This document shows, one piece after another, positions 58,104 through 64,000 of a stretch of 64,000 nt of DNA. The stretch lies in NCBI GenBank assembly GCA_963764195.1, contig CAVXRG010000002.1, positions 372,001 to 436,000 on the forward strand, given 5' to 3'. The DNA comes from JBDSSS01 sp963764195. GTDB taxonomy: Bacteria; Actinomycetota; Actinomycetes; Actinomycetales; Dermatophilaceae. Positions within the stretch are counted from its first letter, which is position 1. Every line of letters begins with the position of its first letter. Both the position numbers and the translations under genes were made by a program. The notes under the pieces are model-generated. The model had not been told where the DNA came from, did no database searches, and worked only from the letters and a program-made list of their open reading frames with translations.

Positions 58104-58125
58104 GCGGGCTCCTAGCCAGAGCGCA

Positions 58126-58224
58126 GGCCTGAGGTCTCCTTCACCGGCTGTCGCCGACCCCGCACCGGGGCGGTCGTGGGACCGCCGTACTGACCGGGAC
58201 GAGCTGGGAAGTACTCCCCTCGGG
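58126..58224 (-). ncRNA. yybP-ykoY-type (Mn2+) riboswitch upstream of terC
   Basis: On the minus strand the leader contains CCCGAGGGGAGTAC (58224-58211) and, near the end, GACAGCCGG followed by GAAGGAGACCTCAGG (58140-58126). These resemble the conserved GGGGAGUA and GAGACCU core of yybP-ykoY aptamers, which are common before terC. The exact boundaries are estimated. Confidence 0.65.
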
Positions 58225-58288
58225 GCCCATCGTAGGGCAGCGGCCGCCCGGTCCCAAGCCGGAGGTATGCCGGCCGCGCCCCGGGTGC

Positions 58289-58747
58289 CTACGACCCGCC
58301 ACGACGGCGGCGGGCGACGATCCACGCGGCCAGGCCGGCGAGGGCGAGGACGGCGAGGACGGCGACGCCCCACCACGACCCGGACTCCGCGGCGAGCCAG
58401 GCCTGCACGACCGCGAGGCCGGCCGTCGCATAGAGGCCGGCCCAGGCGACCGAGCCGACGACGGCCGCGGGGAGGTAGCGCCGCAGCGGCATCCGCACGA
58501 CGCCCGCGCTGAGGTGAACGGCCGTCTGGATGCCGATCGTGAGGTAGCTGAGCGCGACGGCGACCGGGCCGAGGCGCTCCACCCACAGCCGGGCACGCGC
58601 CAGGGCGGCGGCCTCGCCGCGGGCGCGGCTCCAGCCGGCGATCGCCCCCCGCCCGACGGCATACGTCGCGGTCGACCGGCCCATCACGATGGCCCACAGG
58701 GCGGCGAACGCCTGCCAGAAGGGGAGGTCGGCCAGCCGGTCGAGCAT
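58289..58747 (-). CDS. Small DedA/VTT-like membrane protein
   Basis: The 152-residue protein has about four hydrophobic helices and an arginine-rich tail (ARRRRGGS). The segment YLTIGIQTAVHLSAGVVRMPLRRYLPAAVVGSVAWAGLYATAGLAVV resembles the second half of DedA/VTT-domain proteins (G-x3-MPxxxF then G), but it is shorter than usual. The ATG at 58747 is 7 nt from a TAGAGT -10 box (58760-58755), so the mRNA is probably leaderless. It lies 65 nt before the start of the TerC leader on the same strand, and they may share transcription. Confidence 0.6.
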   Translation of the reverse strand: MLDRLADLPFWQAFAALWAIVMGRSTATYAVGRGAIAGWSRARGEAAALARARLWVERLGPVAVALSYLTIGIQTAVHLSAGVVRMPLRRYLPAAVVGSVAWAGLYATAGLAVVQAWLAAESGSWWGVAVLAVLALAGLAAWIVARRRRGGS

Positions 58748-58792
58748 GCGCGCCACTCTAGGACGAACCGCGGATGGGATGCTGGGACCGCC

Positions 58793-59629
58793 ATGGCCGA
58801 CCTCGTCATCACCTCCGCGTCCAACCCCCGCCTCAAGGGTCTGCTCGGCCTGCGCCGGCGGCGCACCCGGGAGGAGTCCGGGCAGACTCTCGTCGAGGGC
58901 TACGAGGAGATCGACCTCGCGCTCGCCGCCGGGGTGCTGCCCCGCTCGGTCTACGTGTGCGAGGAGCTGTTCAGCCCGGCCGGGCGCGCCGGGTCGCAGG
59001 ACATCGGCCAGCAGTCCGACCTGCTCGCCCGCTTGCGCGACGAGCGCGTCGAGGTGGTGCGCCTCAGCCGGTCCGCCTACGAGAAGGTCGCCTACCGCGA
59101 GGGACCCGACGGCCTGCTCGCCGTCGTCGACCGGGTCGGTGTGCCGCTGGGCTCGCTCCCCGTCACGGGGCCGCGCCACCTCACCCTGATCAGCCAGGGC
59201 GTCGAGAAGCCGGGCAACCTCGGCGCCATGCTCCGTACCGCCGACGCCGCGGGGGTCGACGCGGTCGTGGCGGCCGACCCCGTCACCGACTGGGGCAACC
59301 CCAACGTCGTCCGCTCGAGCAAGGGCACGCTCTTCGCGGTCCCGGTCGCCAGCGCGACGACGGCAGAGGTGCTCGCGTGGGCGCGGGAGCACCGGATCGA
59401 CCTCGTCGTGACGACCCCGGAGACCGACCTGCTCCACACCGACGTCGACCTCACCGGACGGGTCGCGGTCGCCGTCGGCAGCGAGAAGCACGGCGCCGAC
59501 GGCGCCCTGCTCGAGGCGGCCACGCACCGGGTCCGGATCCCCATGCACGGTCGGGCCAACAGCCTCAACGTCGCCGCCTCGGCGGCCATCGTCCTCTACG
59601 AGGCGGTGCGCCAGCGCGACGCGCGCTGA
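58793..59629 (+). CDS. SpoU/TrmH-family RNA 2'-O-methyltransferase
   Basis: The 278-residue protein has an N-terminal substrate-binding part (ITSASNPRLKGLLGLRRRRTREESGQTLVEG) and a SPOUT methyltransferase knot: ISQGVEKPGNLGAMLRTADAAGVDAVV, NPNVVRSSKGTLFAVPV, VAVGSEKHGADGALLEA and IPMHGRANSLNVAASAAIVLYE. The last blocks form the SAM-binding knot and active site. The target is likely a ribose in 23S rRNA or tRNA. ATG 58793 starts the conserved region; the start lies 46 nt from the divergent small membrane gene. Confidence 0.93.
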   Translation: MADLVITSASNPRLKGLLGLRRRRTREESGQTLVEGYEEIDLALAAGVLPRSVYVCEELFSPAGRAGSQDIGQQSDLLARLRDERVEVVRLSRSAYEKVAYREGPDGLLAVVDRVGVPLGSLPVTGPRHLTLISQGVEKPGNLGAMLRTADAAGVDAVVAADPVTDWGNPNVVRSSKGTLFAVPVASATTAEVLAWAREHRIDLVVTTPETDLLHTDVDLTGRVAVAVGSEKHGADGALLEAATHRVRIPMHGRANSLNVAASAAIVLYEAVRQRDAR

Positions 59630-59812
59630 CCCCCGGACCCGCCTCGGCGGCATTCGTCCTGCTGCTCCGATTCTCCGACTGGTGCTGGGGACGGGCCGAT
59701 TTCGACAGCTCAGGTCACAGCCGGGTGACAGTCGTGTGACGGGTGTGGCGTGCGTACGGGACTGGGGGAGGGCCGGTCAAGAGCACTCTGGTCCGTGTGT
59801 CACGATGAACGC

Positions 59813-60448
59813 ATGCGAGTTGACCACGTCTCCTATGCAGCAGAGCCGGACGGGCTCAAGGCCACCGCCGAACGCCTGTCGGGTCTCATCGGTGTCATGC
59901 CCGTCGACGGGGGTGTCCACCCACGCTTCGGCACCCGCAACGTGATCCTGCCCCTGGCCAAGGACCACTACCTCGAGGTCGTCGAGGTGCTCGACCACCC
60001 GGCGTCCGACAAGGCCCCCTTCGGCCAGGCCGTCCGGGCCCGCTCCGAGGCCGGCGGTGGCTGGCTCGGCTGGGTCGTCGCGGTCGACGACATCGCGACG
60101 GTCGAGCAGCGCTTGGGCCGTGAGGCGGTCGTCGGCAACCGGCACCGACCCGACGGCACGGAGCTGCGCTGGCGCCAGGTCGGCATCCGCGGCCTGCTCG
60201 CCGACCCGCAGGTCCCCTACTTCATCGAGTGGGACGACATGACCGTCCACCCCTCGGCCGGCGCCGAGGGCGGCGTGATGATCCACGACCTCGAGATCGC
60301 CGGTGACCCGGCGCGGGTCCGCGAGTGGCTCGGCCCGGATGACACCTTCGACAAGGCCGGGATCCACTTCACCTTCGTCGCCCCGCGCGGCACCCCGGGC
60401 CTGCTCGCGGTGACGTTCGACACCGCGCAGGGCAAGGTCGTCATCTGA
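59813..60448 (+). CDS. VOC (glyoxalase-like) family protein
   Basis: The 211-residue protein resembles the Glyoxalase_3-like VOC group: MRVDHVSYAAEPDGLKATAERLSGLIG, HPRFGTRNVILPLAKDHYLEVVEVLDHP and YFIEWDDMTVHP. The His and Glu residues in these segments are candidate metal ligands. The activity is unknown. The ATG lies 6 nt after CACGAT, a poor -10 box; no ribosome site is seen. The 183-bp spacer before it holds three imperfect copies of GGTGACAG-like sequence (about 59713-59745). A strong hairpin follows the gene. Confidence 0.82.
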   Translation: MRVDHVSYAAEPDGLKATAERLSGLIGVMPVDGGVHPRFGTRNVILPLAKDHYLEVVEVLDHPASDKAPFGQAVRARSEAGGGWLGWVVAVDDIATVEQRLGREAVVGNRHRPDGTELRWRQVGIRGLLADPQVPYFIEWDDMTVHPSAGAEGGVMIHDLEIAGDPARVREWLGPDDTFDKAGIHFTFVAPRGTPGLLAVTFDTAQGKVVI

Positions 60449-60470
60449 CGGCCTGACCCCGAACGCTCCG

Positions 60471-60508
60471 ACGGCGGCCGCTCCCCATCCCCGGGGAGCG
60501 GCCGCCGT
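60471..60508. terminator. Perfect 16-bp stem terminator between VOC and copA
   Basis: ACGGCGGCCGCTCCCC (60471-60486) and its exact complement (60493-60508) enclose a 6-nt loop. The two flanking genes converge, so it can serve both strands. Confidence 0.75.
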
Positions 60509-60541
60509 CGTCGTGCGCGGGCAGGGCCGCGTGTCAGAGGA

Positions 60542-62977
60542 TCAGGCGCTGCGGCCGAACCGCTTGAGCCGCAGCGAGTTGCTGACGACGAGCACCGACG
60601 ACATCGCCATCGTCGCTCCGGCGATCATCGGGTTGAGCAGCCCGAAGGCCGCGAGCGGGATCGCCGCGGTGTTGTAGCCGAACGCCCAGGCGAGGTTCTG
60701 CTTGACGACCTTGAGCGTCTCGCGGGACAGCTCGATCGCGTCGCCGACCGCGTCGAGGTCGGTGCGCATCAGGACGATGTCGGCCGAGTCCATCGCGACG
60801 TCGGTGCCCGATCCCATCGCGAGACCGAGGTCGGCCTGGGCGAGGGCGGCGGCGTCGTTGACCCCGTCGCCGACCATCGCCACGACGCGGCCCTCCGCCT
60901 GCAGATCGGAGACGACCCGGTGCTTGTCGGCCGGCATGACGTCGGCCCGGACCCGGTCGGCGTCGATGCCGACCTGCTCGGCCACGCTGCGGGCGTTGAT
61001 CTCCGCGTCACCGGTCAGCAGGTAGGTCGTCAGGCCGAGCGCGCCCAGTCGGGCGATGGCGTCGCGGGACGACTCGCGCACGGTGTCCTCGACGGTGATC
61101 GCCGCCTCCGCCCGGCCGTTCCAGCCGACGAAGACCGTCGTACCCGCGTGGCTCGCGGCGTGGGCCCGCAGGCTCTCGTCGACCTGCTCGAAGAGGGCGG
61201 CCTTGCCGACCGTGACCTCGGTGTCGCGGATCCGCCCCGAGGCGCCCTCGCCGGGGTTGGTCGAGAAGTCCCGGACGCGGGGGAGGGTGATCTTGGCGAG
61301 CTCGGCGCCGGCGACGACGGCGCGGGCGATCGGGTGCTCGCTGCCCTGCTCGACGGCGGCGGCCGCGGTGAGGGCGGCCTTCTTCGACAGGGAGCCGCGC
61401 ACGGCGATGCTCCGCAGCCGGAGGTCGCCCGTCGTCACGGTGCCCGTCTTGTCGAGGACGACCGTGTCGACCCGGCGGGTGCTCTCGAGGACCTGCGGGC
61501 CCTTGATGAGGGTGCCGAGCTGGGCACCCCGGCCGGTACCGACGAGCAGCGCCGTCGGGGTGGCCAGGCCGAGTGCGCACGGGCAGGCGATGATGAGCAC
61601 CGTCACGGCGACCGCAAGGGACCGGGACAGGTCGTGGCCCGTGGCGAGCCAGGCGACGAAGGTCGCGAGCGCGACGACGAGCACGACGGGGACGAAGACC
61701 GCAGACACGCGGTCGGCGAGGCGCTGCACGTCGGCCTTGCCCGTCTGGGCGCTCTCGACGAGGCGCTGGACGCCGGCGAGCATCGTGTCGGCGCCGACCT
61801 TGCGGGCCTCGACGACGAGGCGTCCGGTCGTGTTGATCGAGCCACCCGTCACCGGGGAGCCGGCCGTGACGTCGACAGGGGTCGACTCCCCGGTGACGAG
61901 GCTGGCGTCGACGGCGCTCGACCCGTCGAGCACCGTGCCGTCGGTCGCCACCTTCTCGCCGGGCCGGACGATGAAGTGGTCCCCGACGACGAGCTGCTCC
62001 ACGGGGATCCGCGTCTCGGTCGTGATCCGGCTGCGCGGGTCGATGCGGAGCACGGCCACGTCCTTCGCGCCGAGGTCGAGCAGCGACGTCAGGGCGTCCT
62101 TGCCGGAGTCCTTGGCGCGGGCCTCGAGGTAGCGCCCGGTGAGCAGGAAGGTCGTGACGACGGCCGCCACCTCGAAGTAGAGGTGGGCCTGCCCGGCAAG
62201 GAGGGCGACGACGGAGTAGAGGTAGGCCGCGAGCACCCCGATCGAGACGAGGGTGTCCATCGTGGAGGCGAGGTGGCGGGCGTTGACGTAGGCCGCGCGG
62301 TGGAACGGGAGCGCGCACCAGGCGACGACGGGCGTGGCGAGGACGAGCTGGAGCCAGGGGTTGGCGCCGAACGTCGGCACCACCATGGCGAGCAGGAAGA
62401 GCGGGACGGTGAGCGCGACCGCGACGACGAGGCGGGGCCGGAGCACGTCGCGGGCGGGCGTGGGCCCGGCCGTCGGGGCGGCGTCCCCTGAGCCTTCCCC
62501 GGAGCCTTCCCCGGAGCCGTCGGCGGGGGTCGGTCGGAGCCCGCGCACCGCCTCGCGGAGCCGCGCGGCCAGCGCACCGGCCCGCGCGGCCACGCTCGGC
62601 GCGTCGCTGTCGTCCGGGGCCTGGCCGTCCGGGGCCTGGCCGTCCGGGGCCTGGCCGTCCGGCGTCTCTGTCTCCGGGTCCGCGGCCGGTGCGGTCGCCG
62701 TGGGTGCGGGGCTCGTCAGTGGAGAGCCGCCGATCACCTGGGCGCCGTAACCGGTCTTCTTCACCTCGGCGAGGATCTGCTCGACCGTCACCGGCGCGGA
62801 GAAGGACACGAGCGCCTTCTCCGTCGCGAGGTTGACCGTCGCGGACCCGATCCCCTCGAGCTTGCCGAGCTTGCGCTCGATCCGGGCCGAGCAGGAGGCA
62901 CAAGTCATGCCGCTGATGGCGAGCCGGACCTCGTCGGTCCCGTCCTCGATGCGGGTCGGCGCCTCTCGGGTGCTCAT
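60542..62977 (-). CDS. copA: Copper-translocating P-type ATPase (P1B)
   Basis: The 811-residue pump exports Cu(I). It has one N-terminal heavy-metal domain with the CxxC site (GMTCASCSARIE; C26 and C29) and a linker of about 70 residues containing DGQAP three times and EGSG repeats. Eight membrane helices follow, with the metal-site CPC in IACPCALGLATPTALL, the phosphorylation loop VVLDKTGTVTTGD, HP in SEHPIARAVV, and the hinge MVGDGVNDAAALAQADLG. It overlaps copZ by 4 nt (ATGA) and lies in the csoR-copZ-copA operon, controlled by CsoR at 63541-63557. Confidence 0.95.
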   Translation of the reverse strand: MSTREAPTRIEDGTDEVRLAISGMTCASCSARIERKLGKLEGIGSATVNLATEKALVSFSAPVTVEQILAEVKKTGYGAQVIGGSPLTSPAPTATAPAADPETETPDGQAPDGQAPDGQAPDDSDAPSVAARAGALAARLREAVRGLRPTPADGSGEGSGEGSGDAAPTAGPTPARDVLRPRLVVAVALTVPLFLLAMVVPTFGANPWLQLVLATPVVAWCALPFHRAAYVNARHLASTMDTLVSIGVLAAYLYSVVALLAGQAHLYFEVAAVVTTFLLTGRYLEARAKDSGKDALTSLLDLGAKDVAVLRIDPRSRITTETRIPVEQLVVGDHFIVRPGEKVATDGTVLDGSSAVDASLVTGESTPVDVTAGSPVTGGSINTTGRLVVEARKVGADTMLAGVQRLVESAQTGKADVQRLADRVSAVFVPVVLVVALATFVAWLATGHDLSRSLAVAVTVLIIACPCALGLATPTALLVGTGRGAQLGTLIKGPQVLESTRRVDTVVLDKTGTVTTGDLRLRSIAVRGSLSKKAALTAAAAVEQGSEHPIARAVVAGAELAKITLPRVRDFSTNPGEGASGRIRDTEVTVGKAALFEQVDESLRAHAASHAGTTVFVGWNGRAEAAITVEDTVRESSRDAIARLGALGLTTYLLTGDAEINARSVAEQVGIDADRVRADVMPADKHRVVSDLQAEGRVVAMVGDGVNDAAALAQADLGLAMGSGTDVAMDSADIVLMRTDLDAVGDAIELSRETLKVVKQNLAWAFGYNTAAIPLAAFGLLNPMIAGATMAMSSVLVVSNSLRLKRFGRSA
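62611..62655. repeat. Three 15-bp tandem repeats in copA
   Basis: CGTCCGGGGCCTGGC occurs three times in a row and encodes the DGQAP pentapeptides of the linker between the metal-binding domain and the first helix. A slipped-strand length polymorphism is likely. Confidence 0.85.
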
Positions 62978-63186
62978 CGGAGGGTGTAGCCCGCCTCGGC
63001 GACGGCGGCCTCGACGGCCGCCGGATCGAGCGCGGAGCTGCTGGTGATGGTGACGGGGGAGTCGGACCCGGCGTGCAGGTCGACCGCGACGTCGGTGACG
63101 CCGGCGAGCTCGGAGAGCTCCTCGGTGACGCTGGCGACGCAGTGCCCGCAGGTCATGCCCGACACGGCGATGGTGGTGGTGGTCAT
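62974..63186 (-). CDS. copZ: Copper chaperone / heavy-metal-associated protein
   Basis: The 70-residue protein is a single HMA domain with the metal-binding motif GMTCGHCVASV (C13 and C16). It binds Cu(I) in the cytoplasm and delivers it to CopA. It starts 46 nt after the csoR stop with GGAGAACCTG upstream, and its stop overlaps the copA start. The ExAxxGY-like ending (VAEAGYTL) is typical. Confidence 0.93.
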   Translation of the reverse strand: MTTTTIAVSGMTCGHCVASVTEELSELAGVTDVAVDLHAGSDSPVTITSSSALDPAAVEAAVAEAGYTLR

Positions 63187-63232
63187 CAGGTTCTCCTCGG
63201 TGGGGGTGCTGGCGTGGGGGTGGGGACGGGCG

Positions 63233-63514
63233 TCAGCTGCGGACGAGGCGGGCGATGGCCTCGGCGGCCTCGCGGACCTTTTCGGCGGCCGCCTCGTCGG
63301 ACTCGCGTGCGGCCTCGACGACGCAGTGCGCGACGTGGTCCTCGAGCAGGCCGAGGCTGACGGCCTGCAGGGCCTTGGTCATCGCACTCACCTGGGTGAG
63401 GATGTCGATGCAGTAGGTGTCACTCTCGACCATCTTCTGCACCCCACGCGCCTGCCCCTCGATGCGACGCAGCCGCTTGAGGTAGTCGTCCTTGGTGCCG
63501 GTGTATCCGGGCAT
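63233..63514 (-). CDS. csoR: Copper-sensing repressor CsoR
   Basis: The 93-residue all-helical repressor carries the Cu(I) ligands Cys35 (DTYCIDIL), His60 and Cys64 (EDHVAHCVVE), the C-H-C set that defines CsoR. Cu(I) binding releases it from DNA. ATG 63514 is chosen because GAGGAGG lies 5 nt upstream; an in-frame ATG at 63535 would put that site inside the gene. It heads the copper operon and faces its own operator at 63541-63557. Confidence 0.95.
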   Translation of the reverse strand: MPGYTGTKDDYLKRLRRIEGQARGVQKMVESDTYCIDILTQVSAMTKALQAVSLGLLEDHVAHCVVEAARESDEAAAEKVREAAEAIARLVRS

Positions 63515-63540
63515 GTTCCTCCTCGCCGTCGACAACCATC

Positions 63541-63557
63541 ATACCCCTATGGGGTAT
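63541..63557. promoter_or_regulatory. CsoR operator palindrome
   Basis: ATACCCCTATGGGGTAT is a perfect inverted repeat with the G/C-tract core typical of CsoR operators. It lies 26 bp upstream of the csoR ATG. Confidence 0.85.
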
Positions 63558-63582
63558 TCCGTCCGTGGACCGACAGGCCGGT

Positions 63583-64000
63583 TCAGGGAAGGCGGCGGGC
63601 GGCGAGGGAGGCGTCGACGGCGGCCTCGACGTGGAGTCGCGTCGTCGGGAAGAGGGGGACCGGGCTGTCGGTCGCGCCGACGAGCAGCTCGATCTCCGTG
63701 CACCCGAGCACGATCCCTTCGGCGCCGTCCTCGACGAGGCGGGTGATGACGTCGCGGTAGAAGCGCCGCGACTCCTGCCGCAGCATCCCCCGGCACAGCT
63801 CGTCGTAGATCACGCGGTGCACCTCGGCGCGGTCGTCGGCGGCCGGGACGAGCACCGTGAGCCCATGGCCGGCCAGCCGGCCGCGGTAGAAGTCCTGCTC
63901 CATCGTGAAGGCGGTGCCCAGCAGTCCCACCGTGCCCAGTCCGGCCCGGGTGACCGCGTCCGCGGTCACGTCGGCGAGGTGCAGCAGCGGGATGTCGATC
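63583..64000 (-). CDS. Aspartate/glutamate racemase-family protein (5' end outside window)
   Basis: The reading frame is open to base 64000, so the N-terminus, including the first catalytic Cys region, is missing; 138 codons are present. The C-terminal half shows GLGTVGLLGTAFTMEQDFYRGRL and the second catalytic Cys motif GIVLGCTEIELLV of the Asp/Glu/hydantoin racemase superfamily, followed by FPTTRLHVEAAVDASL. It likely racemises aspartate or a related amino acid. The next gene in the same direction, csoR, starts 26 bp beyond a palindromic operator and is independent. Confidence 0.85.
   Translation of the reverse strand, partial: IDIPLLHLADVTADAVTRAGLGTVGLLGTAFTMEQDFYRGRLAGHGLTVLVPAADDRAEVHRVIYDELCRGMLRQESRRFYRDVITRLVEDGAEGIVLGCTEIELLVGATDSPVPLFPTTRLHVEAAVDASLAARRLP

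Noticed and set aside
59630..59812. GGTGACAG-like triplets before the VOC gene as a regulator site.
   Set aside because: The copies are imperfect and unevenly spaced, and no cognate regulator is adjacent.

Overview
The window is about 72% G+C, densely coded, rich in GTG starts and in 4-base ATGA/GTGA gene overlaps, and carries actinobacterial families such as DUF5926, DUF4446, an RsbW-type ATPase and PadR, CsoR and ROK regulators. It therefore looks like a chromosomal segment of an actinomycete. A Micrococcales/Intrasporangiaceae-like host is my best guess, from gene content and style only. No rRNA, tRNA, insertion sequence or CRISPR array was seen. Many genes have a TANNNT -10 box 6-8 nt before the start codon, which points to leaderless mRNAs.

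Layout. 1-8274: a leftward six-gene run (FAD amine oxidase, DUF1365, cyclopropane-fatty-acid synthase, photolyase, CPBP protease, NAD(P)-binding SDR) diverges from an SRPBCC gene and a CarH-type MerR/B12 photoreceptor. 8351-18949: housekeeping genes (NAD-malic enzyme, aldo/keto reductase, SprT, PadR, RsbW-like ATPase, DUF5926, glycosyltransferase, membrane protein, DUF4446, prephenate dehydratase). 19272-24632: a tightly coupled operon of intracellular subtilase, sigma factor, small regulatory-like protein and TPR-CHAT protease-fold protein. 24639-37705: metabolic and regulatory genes, including divergent xylA/ROK, a DAG kinase-like gene, zwf and an ABC-F ATPase with a tiny leader ORF. 37885-46998: two large genes resembling a stripped-down Tc (ABC) toxin, a TcA-like channel protein and a TcB-TcC (SpvB/RHS) fusion. 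47090-60448: ABC exporter, fur-catalase, serS, a flavoprotein disulfide reductase, a HAD hydrolase, TerC behind a probable yybP-ykoY (Mn2+) riboswitch, an rRNA methyltransferase and a VOC protein. 60542-63557: csoR-copZ-copA copper operon with a palindromic operator. 63583-64000: a partial Asp/Glu racemase-family gene.

How it works together. The left block reads as a photo-oxidative stress module: a B12-dependent light sensor next to repair (photolyase) and membrane-lipid modification genes, with two 11-bp direct repeats lying on the -35 box of the divergent operon. The 19-25 kb block pairs two different protease folds with its own sigma factor and looks like a regulated protease system of unknown purpose. 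The 38-47 kb block is a candidate injectable toxin lacking the usual large TcA shell. Across the whole window the octamer GTATGCCG/CGGCATAC recurs about 36 times, in genes and spacers alike, far above base-composition expectation.
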